DNA of 64,000 nucleotides, taken from contig UESW01003902.1 of NCBI GenBank assembly GCA_900491605.1, positions 393,840 through 457,839 on the forward strand, read 5' to 3'. Position 1 is the first letter of the stretch; each line of letters opens with the position of its first letter. This DNA comes from Calamus simplicifolius (lineage: Eukaryota; Streptophyta; Magnoliopsida; Arecales; Arecaceae). This document shows positions 21,878 through 33,522 of this stretch, one piece after another. The position numbers and the translations under genes were made by a program. The notes under the pieces are model-generated. The model ran no database searches and was not told the origin of the DNA. It saw nothing but the letters and a program-made list of their open reading frames with translations.

Positions 21878-24800
21878 AGATTCTTTTTTGGAATGTTCGA
21901 GGTGCTCTGAAACCCTCGTTTCGGTCCTCGTTCGGTAGGCTTCTTCAGCTTCATGACTTTGATATTTGTGTTCTGCTGGAGACCCGGTTGTCTGGGGCTA
22001 GCCTTTCTCGTCTTCAGAGACAGCTTTCCAGATTATGGGTTTCTTATTCCATTGAGTCGGTTGGCCTCTCTGGTGGTATTCTGGTTCTTTGGAAAAATAA
22101 TAACATCAGGGTTGATGCCTTCCACGGATGCGGTCAACAGGTGTCCTTGGTCATATCTGAGGGTTCCTCGGCCCCCTGGCTTCTCTCGGGTGTTTATGCC
22201 AGTACCGACTTCAGACTGCGTCGTGATCTCTGGGTGGAGCTTCACTCTCTTCTTGCTCAGGGCTTTCCTTCCCTCCTTGCTGGTGACTTCAACTGCATTG
22301 TCGGGGCTGACGAGAAAAGAGGGGGTCGGCAGTTCGTTGGATCACCGGATGTGGTTGAGTTCAGATCCTTTATATCCTCCGCTGGGCTCTTGGATCTGGG
22401 GTTTTTCGGATCCCCTTTCACCTGGTGTAATAACCGCCAAGGCTCTGCCCGTGTTTGGGAAAGACTGGATAGGGCCATAGCGACTCCTTCTTGGCTCCAG
22501 CTTTTTCCTTCTGCTACCGTTACTCACCTGTCCAGAATTGGATCCGACCATTGTCCTATTCTTGTTTCTACTGATAATACTATTCAGCAGAGCAGGTTGT
22601 TTAGATTTGAGAAATTCTGGACCTTTTATTCTTCTGCTAGGTCAATCATCTCTCAGGTTTGGCGATTACCTATTAGAGGAAGTGCTACCTATCGGCTGTC
22701 TCGGCGCCTGATTCTTGCTGGTCGTAGACTCTCTAGATGGAACAGAAGAGAGGTGGGGGATATTGTTCGACAAGTTGAGCAGACTGAGGCTACCATCTCT
22801 ACCCTGCAGTCGAAAGAGGATCAGGAGGGGTTCCTTAATCAGTCTGACCTTTCGTCTCTCAGGTCCTGTTTGGCTGAGCACCATTCTCTGTTGTTGCAGC
22901 AGGAGACTTTTGGAGACAAAGGTCCCGAATCCAGTGGGTTAGGGAGGGGGATCGCAACACTAGATTCTTTCATCAGGCCACTTTGAAGCGTCGTGCGATG
23001 AACCGCATTAGGCGTTTAGTTGATAATGAGGGGGAGATTCAGGAGGATGTTCAGGTTATCAGGACCTTGTTATATCAGTTTTTTCAGTCTAGATGGACGG
23101 AGCATACTGGAGAGGGTTTCCCTGTGTTTCCTGTTCTGGCCCAGTTTAGGGTCACCACTGCTGAAAATGCTCGTCTCACCATGCCTATTTCGGCGGACGA
23201 TATTCAGCGGGCTGTTTGGGATCTTGGTGCCGATAAAGCCCCTGGTCCTGATGGGTTTCCTCCTTTCTTCTTCCGGTTCTATTGGGATATAGTGGGTCAG
23301 GAGGTTGTGCAGGCCATTCAGCTGGTGTTTCTCTCTCACTCTGTTCCCTCTGATTGGAATAGGACCCTTATTACCTTGGTGCCCAAACGCCCTGATGCCT
23401 CCTCTCCTCAGCATTACCGGCCTATCAGTCTTTGTTCCACCTTGTACAAGGTGTGTGCTCGCATTTTGGTCTCCCGTTTGTCTCCGGTGATCCCTCGCCT
23501 CATCTCCCTAGAGCAGGGCGCTTTTATCAGGGGACGTAGCATTACTGATAATGCCCTTCTAGCTCAGGAACTCATGCATGACCTTCAGCGTGCTCCTCGA
23601 CGTCATAGCCTCATGGCTGTTAAGCTGGATATGGAGAGAGCTTATGATAGAATGAGCTGGGATTTCCTGAGACATACGCTAGCCGAGTTTGGGTTTGATG
23701 ATTGCTTTGTTGACTGGATTATGGCATGTATTCTTCGACCATCCTTCTCTCTCATCATCAACGGGGGTCAGACGGATTATTTTCACTCTGAGGTCGGTTT
23801 GCGGCAGGGCTGCCCTCTGTCCCCTTTTCTCTTCATCCTTTCTGCTGATGCTTTGTCCAGGGCTCTTATTCATGCTCAGATGGATTTGTCTATTGCCCCA
23901 TACTCTGCGAGTCCTACTGGGCCGACTCTCTCCCACCTTCTATTCGCTGATGACTGCATTCTTATGGGTAAGGCCACTATTCGTAATGCATCCATATTTG
24001 CGGCCATTGTGCAGACCTATTGTCGGGCTTCTGGTCAGAAAGTTAATTTAAGTAAATCTCTGATATGTTTTAGCCCTAAGATGACAGCTTCTGTTAGGGA
24101 TTCTATCTTGCATATCATGGGTATTACTTCTCAGGCTGATCGGCTATCCTACTTGGGGATCCCAATCACTGGCAGAAGGCCTCGTCGTTCTGACTTCAGT
24201 GTTCTTGAGAGGAGGGTCTGCGATCGCTTAGATGGTTGGCAGGTCTCTGGGTTATCTATGATGGCTCGGATCACTCTTCTGCGCTCAGTTCTCTCTTCTC
24301 TTCCGCTCTATTTGTTATCTAACGCGGCCATCCCGGTGACGTGCCTTCGGAAGATTGAGCGTCATTTTCGGGATTTTCTCTGGGCCTCGAGCCAGGACGG
24401 TCATGGCGTCCATCTTCTTGCCTGGGATATCATTTGCTTGCCGATTGCTCAGGGGGTCTTGGTATCCAATCTCTTGTTGCTAGGAGGGAGGCTCTTATTG
24501 CTAGGCATGCCTCGCGATTCTTGCTTGATCCGCGTTGTTTGTGGAGCGCCTTCATGCATGGTAAATACGAGATTGGAATCATTCTATCTCTTCTCCTTCT
24601 TCTCGTGGGCACTCTTTCTTCTGGAAAGAGGTTTGTCGGCATGCTTCGGTTGTTATGGACCGCACCTCTTGGATGATTGGTGATGGTTCTTCAGTCGATG
24701 TTCTTCAGGACACTTGGATTGCGGACCAGCCTCTTTCTCGGTGGCCAACCTTTGTGACTACAGATATCCCTAATGGTATGAGAGTTTGTGATCTCCTCTC

Positions 24801-26018
24801 CCTTGACCATACTGTCTGGGACCATTCTTTGGTTTCTACTTTCTTCGGCGGGGAGCTTTTCCACCGTATTACTTCTATTCCTCTCATTCCGAGTCATACT
24901 ACTGATATAAGGGTTTGGCGGAGATCTTGTTCATCTCGGGCTCCTATCGGGGATCTCCTGCATATCTATAGGCCTTCGCCCTTGCAAGTTATGGATTCGG
25001 CTTGGATTTGGCATCTTCCCATTCATCCGAGGGTTTGCCTTTTTATATGGAAGCTGGCTTGGAATGCGCTTCCTACCTGTTCTTTGCTCTCTAGGAGAGG
25101 GATGCGTATCATGCCTATCTGCCCAGTGTGTAGCCTTGAGGAGGAAACTGTGGATCATGCTATCTTTTCATGCCCCAGAGCGAGACAGATTTGGCAAAGG
25201 TTAGGTGCGTGGTCTTCGCTGCAGGATTTGGACTCCCACCATTTATCCTTCTTGAGGCTTCTCAATCAAGTCAAGGGAGGTGGAAACCATCAGGTGGGCC
25301 CGACGTTGGCTTATGTTGCTCTCCAGATCTGATTATCCCGTAACCATTTCGTGTTCTCGGACGTGCTCACTCCTTCTTATCGGATTGTCGGGACTGCTGT
25401 CTCCTTATATGCTGAGTACACTCTACATCAGAGGACTATTGGTGGTGATAGCCCTGGCCTCTGGGACTCCCATGCTGCTTCTGCAGCGCACCGGCACACG
25501 GTCTTTATCTCTTGGGAGCCCCCTCCCCCAGGGTTTGTCAAAATCAATTTTGATGGGAGTGTTCGTGGCAGATGTGCGGGTTCAGCTTTTGTGATTCGGG
25601 GGCCGGAGGGGTCGTTGCTAGCGGCCGGTGGCTTTGGAACTCTGGATTCATCTGTTCCCCTTGCTGAGCTATATGCGGCTTGGGCCGGTATTTCTCACGC
25701 CCTTCCGAGCCTGGGTACTACGAATCTTATTATAGAGGGAGACTCAGCTACAGTTATTAGCTGGATCCGTCAGGAGCCCAACGTCCACCTGCCGACCATT
25801 CCTTTGATCAGCGACATCCATTATCTCCTTCAGGGAGCTACCAGCGTCCAGATTCATCATATATACAGGGAGGCCAACTCGGCGGCTGATTGGATTGCCG
25901 CCAGGGTGGCCTATCATTCAGGGTTCTGGAGTTGGATGCTCGGCGACCCTTGTCCTCTCGTACTATCTCATATTTTGTATTCGGATATCTCGGGTTTGAC
26001 TCACCCTAGATTGGTGTG
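21874..26018 (+). pseudogene. LINE ORF2: endonuclease, reverse transcriptase, RNase H
   Basis: Domains in order: apurinic-type endonuclease (from 21874, MKILFWNVRGALKPS, LLETRLSG, LLAGDFNCIVG, RIGSDHCPIL); reverse transcriptase (23200-24100, PGPDGFPPFFFRFYW, LKLDMERAYDRM-like VKLDMERAYDRM, GLRQGCPLSPFLFIL, FADDCILMG); zf-RVT near 25060-25200 (CPVCSLEEETVDHAIFSCP); RNase H (25540-25910, INFDGS, AELYAAW, EGDSAT, NSAADWIA). One base is missing in a T run near 22912, one in a G run near 24450 and one frame change near 24575. A TGA at 25330-25332 replaces an expected Trp just before RNase H. All four RNase H acidic positions and the FADD reverse-transcriptase motif remain. Confidence 0.85.
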
Positions 26019-26072
26019 ATCACCCGCTTGTACCAAAAAAAAAAAAAAAAAAAAAAGAAGAAGAAGAAGAAG

Positions 26073-26524
26073 CAAGGCATTGCCATGAAGGATGAATCTG
26101 GAAAGGCTTGTGATCTCTTTTTATGGAATTTTTTCTTTTATTTTTTTCTTTTATTTTTTTTTTTTTGTATATTGGAGGTTGTTAGTACTTTTAAATAATA
26201 ATATGTTATGTCATAGATGTCACTTCTTAAAATAGTTGGATTTTTGCTTGCTAGGATGAAGTGGAAGTGACTTGGCAAATTGTTCTCTCTACTAAAAGAG
26301 GGCCGAAGGTCATGAAGAAAAATATGACATGAAGCAGCTAGTAGTGGAGACTTTTTGAGTATGATTTAGACTGCCATATTTATGAAGTTGACTGCGTGGG
26401 ATCATTGAAGGGATAATTTGCCTCTCCAAACGTGAATGCATGGAGTGCACGTAGTTATTTTTTTATTTTTATTTTTATTTTTATTTTTTTAATGTTTCAG
26501 GCTTATGTTGAATAAAACATGATT
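26073..26524. other. Unassigned spacer between LINEs
   Basis: T-rich low-complexity stretches at 26125-26170 and 26455-26495 surround about 250 bp of unique sequence with no recognisable gene. Confidence 0.35.
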
Positions 26525-27336
26525 TTTTTTTTTTTTGTACAGGCGGATGTTCACACAACTCTAGTGCAAATCAATCCTAAAAGATCAGAATACAAAATTT
26601 AATTAAAAATAAAAGGACAAGGGTCACCCAAATTCTAGGACCAAAAGTCAAAATGATAAGCCACTGACGCCGCTACTCAATCCGCAGTAGAATTGGCTTC
26701 ACGATAAATATGACGGATCTTGACTCTATAGACATCCCGAAGGATAGTTCAGATGTCATGTAATAGAGGATTGGTAGGAACATGAATGTAGCACTCCTTT
26801 CGGAGCCATGGGATGACAGTAAGCGAGTCCTCTTTAATGAGAAGACTATGAGCGTGGAGAATCCGAATAGTATAGAAGACGTCTGCCCAAGCTGCTTAAA
26901 GCTATGCCAGAGGAACCGAATAGTCTAAGAGACTAAATCCATCCGCCGCCAACAGAGCTCCATCAGTCCCTCGAATAACAAAAATAGAGCCCACGAATCT
27001 TTTCTGAACACTTCCATCAAAATTGATTTTGACGAACCCGGGAGGCTCCCAAGAAATAAAAATAGTATGCCGGTTCGTTACCAAGGTAGCAGGGGAACCC
27101 CAAAGGCCAGAGCTGTCAAAATCAGAAGCATAGAGATGGAGTGCAAATTCAGACGATGACGATATGGCATTGCGCACTGTCTTGTGAGGAAAAATGGTGC
27201 TACAAGTAAAGATTAGCCGATTCTGCGATAGTCAAATCTGATTAGCTGTAGCAGCCCACAAAGCAACCTTCTGCTTGTTACTCCTCTGAAGGTCACTCAG
27301 AAAAAGGGTACGCCAATGACCCATATCATCACTCAA
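26525..27336 (-). mobile_element. 5'-truncated LINE on the minus strand
   Basis: A 14-bp target duplication, AATAAAACATGATT, is present at 26511-26524 and 27337-27350. The T run at 26523-26536 is the poly(A) tail of a minus-strand insertion. The roughly 810 bp inside encode only the end of ORF2: the RNase H domain (WEPPGFVKINFDGS at about 27030, then HIYREANSTAD near 26690). It is clearly related to the LINE at 20-26 kb. Several stops show decay, including a TGA at 27234-27232 at the same place as in the larger copy. Confidence 0.9.
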
Positions 27337-27533
27337 AATAAAACATGATTAAACCATGCCTATGCTGTTAGTGTTGTCAACTTTATGATATAAGTGTAGT
27401 ATATGTTCATATGTGTCTGTTTGTTATATTAATATGTATGATGTTCTATCATGTTTCATTATCTATTATTAAGTATGTGGTTTTCTAGTATTAATATCTA
27501 TATTGTATGTAAATTAATGTGGACTATTTTAGG

Positions 27534-28930
27534 ATGGAATCGGAACCAAGTAATGTAGAAAGAGGTAGGGGGGGTGGATAAGATCTTCTGGAGCACAATG
27601 AAGGATGACGCTTTAATAGAATGCCTCTAAGATTCGGCCAGTTTGACAATAGTTTTCGGATTGGCTACCAAGGGGAGATTGAAAATAAGTTGAAGGATAA
27701 GATTTCGGGATGTAACAAAAGAGATAAGCCTCATATTGAATCATGAGTTAGATAGTTCAAAAGAAAATACTAAGCGTTTGCAGAGATGGTGTACAAGAGT
27801 GGGTTTGCATGGGGTCCTGAATAGAGCATACTTGTATGCGAGGAGTTGGTGTATGATGGATGACTGGACTAAGGTATTAGTTTTTTCTTCTTTTTTTTTT
27901 TCTTTTTCATGATAATTGTACAACTTTTGTGCTGAGATTGAAGGTTTGATAATGTTATTGCAAACACATGAACAAACAAAGGGATTATAGAAAAAATCAT
28001 TTCTTTAATTTGATACTTTGAAAGAAATATTTGACAAAGAAGAGCAACTAAAAGTAATACTAGGCATGCCGAGGATGAAAACGCTGAATATGACCGAAAG
28101 GATAAGCATAGGAAAGGCTGATATATGGGCAATAAATATATGCCCCATATGACTCTGAAAGACTTAGGCTGTGTTTGATATGGTGGATAAGGAAAGATAT
28201 CCCTTGGATATCCCTTCTTATCCCCAAATGCTATAGCTACAGGGGATAGTGCTGAAAAAGTTTAACCAAAGGGGATAACTCATGGTTAATCTCATGTTTA
28301 ACCATGGGTTATCCCCTGAACTTATTCCCTAGGGAACCCAGAAATAACTAAAGTTATCCCTTGATGGCAGAGTGGTAATTTTAAAAAGGTGTTTATTCCC
28401 TCAGCAATCCCCTGGATAAATACTATCATGTATTTATCCAGGGATAACCAAAAAGCTATCAAACACAGCCTTAGAAATTAATGTTGGTTACTCTAATACG
28501 ATAAATAGCCAACCTCCTCCATCTCCCATCGATGCTCATAGTCTTGCATCTTCTGTGTATCAGAAAAGCACCACCGTTTTCTTCTCAAGTACCAACACTT
28601 CAGGCTTTTAAAAAAGAACCAGCTATATATGATGGAAACAGCTTACAAAAACTTATTTGTCATCTGTTTGGACGTGTCATCCATGACCAAGACTGTTTCT
28701 TCTCGTATAGATGCTATGATTGAAGCTTTGTCAATAGAGAAAGTCTTGGCAGAGCATCAAGATGATCTTATAATTGAATTGTTAAATATGTAGTGTCTCA
28801 GCAAAGTTAAGGTATACAATGCTGCAAGCATTATATCTAATCATCCAAACATATTAAGAATTTTTCTTAAATTATCGGATGAACATAAATTGGGATATGT
28901 TAACAATATTCTTTACCTTGGGAGGAGACA
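27534..28930 (+). pseudogene. Myb/SANT-like domain protein, decayed
   Basis: From MESEPSNVERGRG at 27534 the translated pieces, read across frames, follow the plant Myb/SANT-like DNA-binding family found in domesticated genes and beside PIF/Harbinger transposases: WSTMKDDALIECL, FDNSFRIGYQGEIENKL and KPHIES. A C-terminal helical block at 28650-28915 reads RIDAMIEALSIEKVLAEHQDD, then IISNHPNILRIFLKLSDEHK, also typical of that family. Stops, frameshifts and a MITE at 28167-28470 break it. Whether it came from a transposon or from a host gene cannot be told here. Confidence 0.6.
28167..28470. mobile_element. Tourist-like MITE (PIF/Harbinger type), 304 bp
   Basis: Perfect 14-bp terminal inverted repeats GGCTGTGTTTGATA lie at both ends, flanked by the 3-bp duplication TTA (28164-28166 and 28471-28473), the PIF/Harbinger target type. 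The interior is noncoding with repeated GGGATAA motifs and considerable self-complementarity. It inserted inside the Myb/SANT-like pseudogene. Confidence 0.85.
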
Positions 28931-30080
28931 GTGTTGGCACTTTCTTGTATTATGAAGAATTAGCATGTTTAGAACCAACTAAACTTTTATGGACTTGTGG
29001 CCATCCGATTCATGTATTCAGTTATTATTAAATATTTTGTATGGTGTACTTGCTAAGTTATCATACAGCTTGATATTCTTGTGTCATATGTAATAGGAGA
29101 TTATTAAGTGAGTTAACTTGCATGTGGTTATGTTTTATTTTGTGAATGCCAAATTTTAGCAAAATATAATTACATATGTGATTATGATGTGTGTGTATGA
29201 TTTGGAAAAAAAATGGCAGAAAAGAAAGTGTAGTATTTGAGGGGAGGCAAAGGGTGGTGTATTTCATATAGATGAGAAGTTTGCAGCCACTAGTTATTGG
29301 TAAACAGGGAGCTACTTATAGGTCATTTAGGATAGAAAATAATGCAGAAATAGCATATTTGGACTACATTAACAAGAACAAATGCCACAAACTTTCAGCA
29401 AAAAGAATATGAGCGAGACTCATGTATGTACTCATTCGTTGAGCACAATGTTTGCACTTATATTTGTGTTAGGATTTATTTGTGGTTTTATATATTGTGT
29501 GCTGAATGTATGGGGCATATTGATTTTATGTTTTAGATCTATAAGATTTTGGAGCGGTATGATATTAACTTTTTATCTGACTTAGATTATGCTTTCAGTT
29601 TTAATGCTCTATAGTGTTGAAGTTGGTTTGTTAATAGTACGTTTGGTCTCACTTGTTTGTTGATATGTTGCATGCTATTGTCATTGTTTGTGATTGTGGA
29701 ATCCTAACTACATGTTATTGGAGCATGTTGGGGATCTGAAAACCATTTGTGAGATTAGAAACGTGTTTGATGCTGAGGTTCAGAAATTAGAAGCAGATTG
29801 TTACCACCTTGGGGAACAGCGCCTGATCTCTGTTGATGCCACCAGCTGAATCATGGGTACTGTAGATGCATCAACCAGGAACTGTGCGACCTCATTGCTC
29901 AAGTTGTTGTGGTTGTGGCTGAGAAGGCTGTAGTAGGTCTCAGGGGTGTAATTTAGGCTACGGTAGAAGAGCATTGGCTGAAGAATTGGTATCAAAGATG
30001 GATGAGTTTAAGAAGAATGATCTCCTTCAAAGTGTATATAAGCAAAATATGAAGTCTGTTAAGTTTGAATACTTTTAATT
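28931..30080. other. Intergenic, one faint coding-like stretch
   Basis: AT-rich DNA. Around 29725-30058 the plus strand reads as protein-like pieces (RNVFDAEVQKLEADCYHLGE, SKMDEFKKNDLLQS) separated by stops. They resemble a degenerate coding exon but I cannot assign a family. Nothing else is recognised. Confidence 0.35.
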
Positions 30081-30440
30081 CTATAATACTCCAAGCTCAC
30101 CTACTGATCCGATTAATCTATTATTGAATCGATATTATGTGATCCTAAAATTTCGACTAAAAATTAATTGGTAGTAGGTGAACTTAAGTTATTAGCACTT
30201 TTAATTTTTCTTTTTCGTTCGATGTTAGATTATTTTTAAGCTACAATTTATTTTAAAAACAAATCATTGGTACTATAAGGATAGCTCCATGCCATGATTG
30301 ATACCATTCATAATACTTCAAATTCATTTGCTGATCCAATTAATTTATTATTAGATTAAAATCATATGATCTTAAAACTTTAAGTGAAAGTTAATTGATA
30401 GCATATGAACCTAAATTATTAGCATTTATTTATTTTTTAT
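30081..30440. repeat. Two diverged copies of a dispersed AT-rich repeat
   Basis: A ~120-bp sequence at about 30085-30205 (with CTACTGATCCGATTAATCTA) recurs at about 30306-30440 (GCTGATCCAATTAATTTATT). A third diverged copy is at about 36385-36480 (CTTATCCAATTAATCTT). Shared blocks and AT content suggest a short noncoding transposon family. Termini were not resolved. Confidence 0.5.
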
Positions 30441-31240
30441 AATACATTAATTAGTAGATTAAAAATGAAGATTGAAGGAGATTTATTGGTGCTACTTTTG
30501 AACTTGCCACATGCTTGCTACTTGCAAAAGCAGCTGATTCATGAGGTAATTGATCCTATTTGGTTGATTACATGAAATTAATGCAGCAAAATGGACCCTC
30601 GATCCTGCAAAGTTGAGAATGCCTTCAGCTTCCTTCTGTGAGACAATAAAGATAAATTTATTTTATAAAAATATATAAACCAATCATAAAATAATTATAC
30701 ATATTTATTATTATAAAATACAAAAATAAACAGCATTATGTAAATTATAAATTAAATATTAATTTGGTTATGTAAATAATTTTTATTTAATATATTTATT
30801 TTAGTAGTACATATTATCAATAATTTATTTAATAAATATAATAATAATATTATTATTAATAATAAATGTTATTTTATTTAAGTAAAATTTATGTATTATT
30901 AAACACATCATATTTATGCAAAAAGTAGTTATTACTAATACTTATGTAAACATTAATAATAAAATATTACTATTTTATATTAATAATTTATGTAATAAAT
31001 ATTTAATAAATACATAAATAAAATTAATTTAAAAAGTAGGAAAAATTTAAAAAATAAAGTTAATTAAGTCCAATTCAACTTTTTTTAGGTACATTAAGTT
31101 TGATTGTTACAAGCCACTTCAATACCTTACGGCACGAAACGTGACTTTAGTGGTTCAACTTTTGACTAACTGCTTGACTTTTAAAGCTATGTTGTCCCAA
31201 CAAAGGATTCAGAACGGGACGGATCAAGATGATGCCCATC
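30441..31240. other. Very AT-rich intergenic region
   Basis: From about 30640 to 31070 the sequence is almost only A and T, with many ATAATA, TTATTA and AATAAATA blocks and local palindromes. No gene. Its composition would suit a matrix attachment region, but that is only composition. Confidence 0.5.
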
Positions 31241-31423
31241 TTTTTTTTTTTTTTCTTTTTTTTTTTTGATATATGGCATCTTTTTTTAGAATCCAATGGT
31301 TATCATTGTTCATCATATTTATCGAAAGATAAACTATGCAATCGTTGGGTTGTCTATGTAGCTCAGCATTCTAGATTGAATTTGAACTCTGAGAAAGAGA
31401 ATTTCATCCTTCCTTTTGGTTTT

Positions 31424-31560
31424 TTTTTTTTTTTTTTGATCTTATGAGCTGTCCTTGCATCAGAATTGTGTAATCGTCATTTGTAACAAATAATAATAAT
31501 AATAATAAAAAGAGGAAGGATTCGAACAGCGGACTTCTCATCAAATCACATCTATTCATT
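31424..31560 (-). mobile_element. Possible tRNA-derived SINE fragment
   Basis: Minus-strand GTTCGAATCC (31526-31535) matches the tRNA B-box, and about 90 bp downstream lies an A run (T run at 31424-31438 on the plus strand). No convincing A-box was found and target duplications are not clear, so this is a weak call. Confidence 0.25.
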
Positions 31561-31620
31561 GCTGGATGTAACTCTGGAAAGAGTTCAGGTTTGGCTAACC
31601 GTGGGCTTAACAATTTTCGG

Positions 31621-31830
31621 TTTTTTTTTTTTTTTTTTTTGTTTCGCTAAACCAATCCTCTGTTTCCGAGATTGCTCAATTGCTTGCCCTTCAATCAGAT
31701 CACTTTCAACGCTGCCACAAAGAGCCCTTCAATGCTCTGCGATGAAGGTTAATCCAATATGAAAACAGGGAAAAAATATGAAAACGGCGTTGGGATCGAA
31801 CCCTTGTTGAAAGCTAAAATATTCATCCGT
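31621..31830 (-). mobile_element. Possible second tRNA-derived SINE
   Basis: Minus-strand GGGTTCGATCCCAACGCC near 31790-31807 resembles a tRNA T-arm/B-box, and a 21-bp A run (T run at 31620-31640) lies about 150 bp downstream, giving SINE-like size and polarity. The A-box and flanking duplication were not identified. Confidence 0.3.
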
Positions 31831-33522
31831 ATTTCATGAGCAACCAACATGTGAACATGGGGGGCCATTTATAGGAAATGGAAGAATTGCATACCTCGCT
31901 CCTCCTCTTCTCTCTCTTTCTTTCCCTTTTTTTTCTTTTTTTTGTTTCCTTTTCTTTCTTTCTTTGAAGGCTCACCAATTGTAGGATCAAACAATCATGC
32001 TATTTGAAAGATTATAGTTATAGGATCTTTTTTTTAACAGATTTATTTATATTATCAAAAATTATTATTATAAAATATTTTTAATTTATAAAATATTATA
32101 ATATTAGACTGTTTATATGCTTCAAATATGTGAATCAACCCCTTATAAGTTGTTCTACAGTCAATTTGCTTATAAGTCAGGTGGCAGATTTTTAAATCCT
32201 ATTTATAATCTAATTATAACTTTCCTAAATAGTCTAATTATAACTTACCTTGCAATATCTAATTAAATTTATAATACTCCAAATAAATGAGATGAGATAC
32301 ATTACACTCTCAGATAGTTCAACTCCAATTACATAAATTTAAATAGCCCTTAAAATAATACCTCAACTCCCCAAGCAAGATGCGTTAATGACATGGCATT
32401 GAGAAAATATAGGATACCAAGGCAAGATCTTAATTACAATCAACTAATAGACAAAGCTCAATACACACACATATATAACTAAAAGTAAAAAATAAAAAAA
32501 TAAAAAAAATCAAATTAGAAGCTAACAATAACAAGTAAAAGCTAGGACAATTAAATTAGAGGAAGAAGGCATGCATTGCTCCATCCTATTACTCTCAACA
32601 ATGTACCTCAAGCCTATACACTTGATGGTGGAATATTGTCCTCTTATTAGTCTCTTTTTGAACTATGCTCTCACATTACGGGTTCTTGGATGATCTTTGA
32701 CCACCTGAGAATTTGAAAATATTCTCAGGAAAAGCTTTAATAATTTTGGTGGTGGATCATTTGCTAAGCATATTGAGGGGCATTTATAGAAGAGCCATCA
32801 AGTTTCTTAATTTGTAGAGTACATAATTTATCAAAAAAAGTAAACAAAAAATAGAAAAAAAAAAAAATCTAAAACCCATTGGACTTGTGACCCATTTAAT
32901 ATGAGTTTTTAGAAGATATAAATAAAAGAATTCAATAAAATGATGAAAAAAAGAACTTAAATAATGAATCATGAAATAGTACTTTTATTAATATTTAAAA
33001 TTTTGTTTGCGCTAACATATTTTCAACACATTGCTCATATTTTCTCATCCAACTTTTTGCCTAAATAATTCAACATATATTCGAAAGCTTATTCAATATC
33101 ATTGTAGTGATAGTGGTTTTCTATGAAATTTTAACAATGTTAATGCTGATAAACTTTTCTTTAGATAGAATATAAGCCTGTCCTATTACTCTATCTATTT
33201 ATATATTCTTTGTGCTAAGATACTCACATAGTCTTTGAAAGTAAATGTCCTATAGAAAAGAATATCATAGTGTTTATGCCTTCCAAAAAAGTTTAAACAT
33301 TACTCACCTGTTGTTTATTGATGATCGCTTACTATTGTAAGAGGCCATCTCTAAAGATTGCAAAAGTATTAAAAGGTTAACTCATAGTTATTACTACCAA
33401 TTGAGACAGAATGTTGATTGAAGAAATCTATAATTCTGTTTAACCCAAGAATCTGACGAGTTGGATGAATGATTTGTATCTATTCTAAAGATTCGAAGAG
33501 TGAATAATTTAGGGTCCTACAT
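31831..33522. other. Intergenic, no gene seen
   Basis: AT-rich sequence with pyrimidine-rich runs near 31905-31965 and A-rich runs near 32480-32510 and 32850-32865. No conserved protein, inverted repeat or RNA gene was recognised. Confidence 0.4.

Larger units (their letters stand above)
20051..26072 (+). mobile_element. L1-type LINE, almost full length
   Basis: The element has a 5' UTR with a duplicated ~51-bp segment (copies start near 20051 and 20102), ORF1, ORF2 (endonuclease, reverse transcriptase, zinc motif, RNase H), a short 3' UTR and a poly(A) tail at 26035-26056 followed by GAA repeats. Imperfect 10-bp target duplications, GCAAAGCATT at 20041-20050 and GCAAGGCATT at 26072-26081, flank it. 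Three single-base frameshifts in ORF2, one stop and one ORF1 frameshift make it inactive. Its coding sequence is still easy to read, so it is not very old. It sits about 0.5 kb from the gypsy LTR. Confidence 0.9.

Noticed and set aside
29382..29585. 67-aa hydrophobic ORF as a membrane protein
   Set aside because: Isolated, AT-rich, no conserved context. Hydrophobicity follows from T-rich codons.
31520..31810. tRNA genes
   Set aside because: Only B-box-like sequences are present. No acceptor stem or anticodon arm could be folded, so at most these are SINE pieces.
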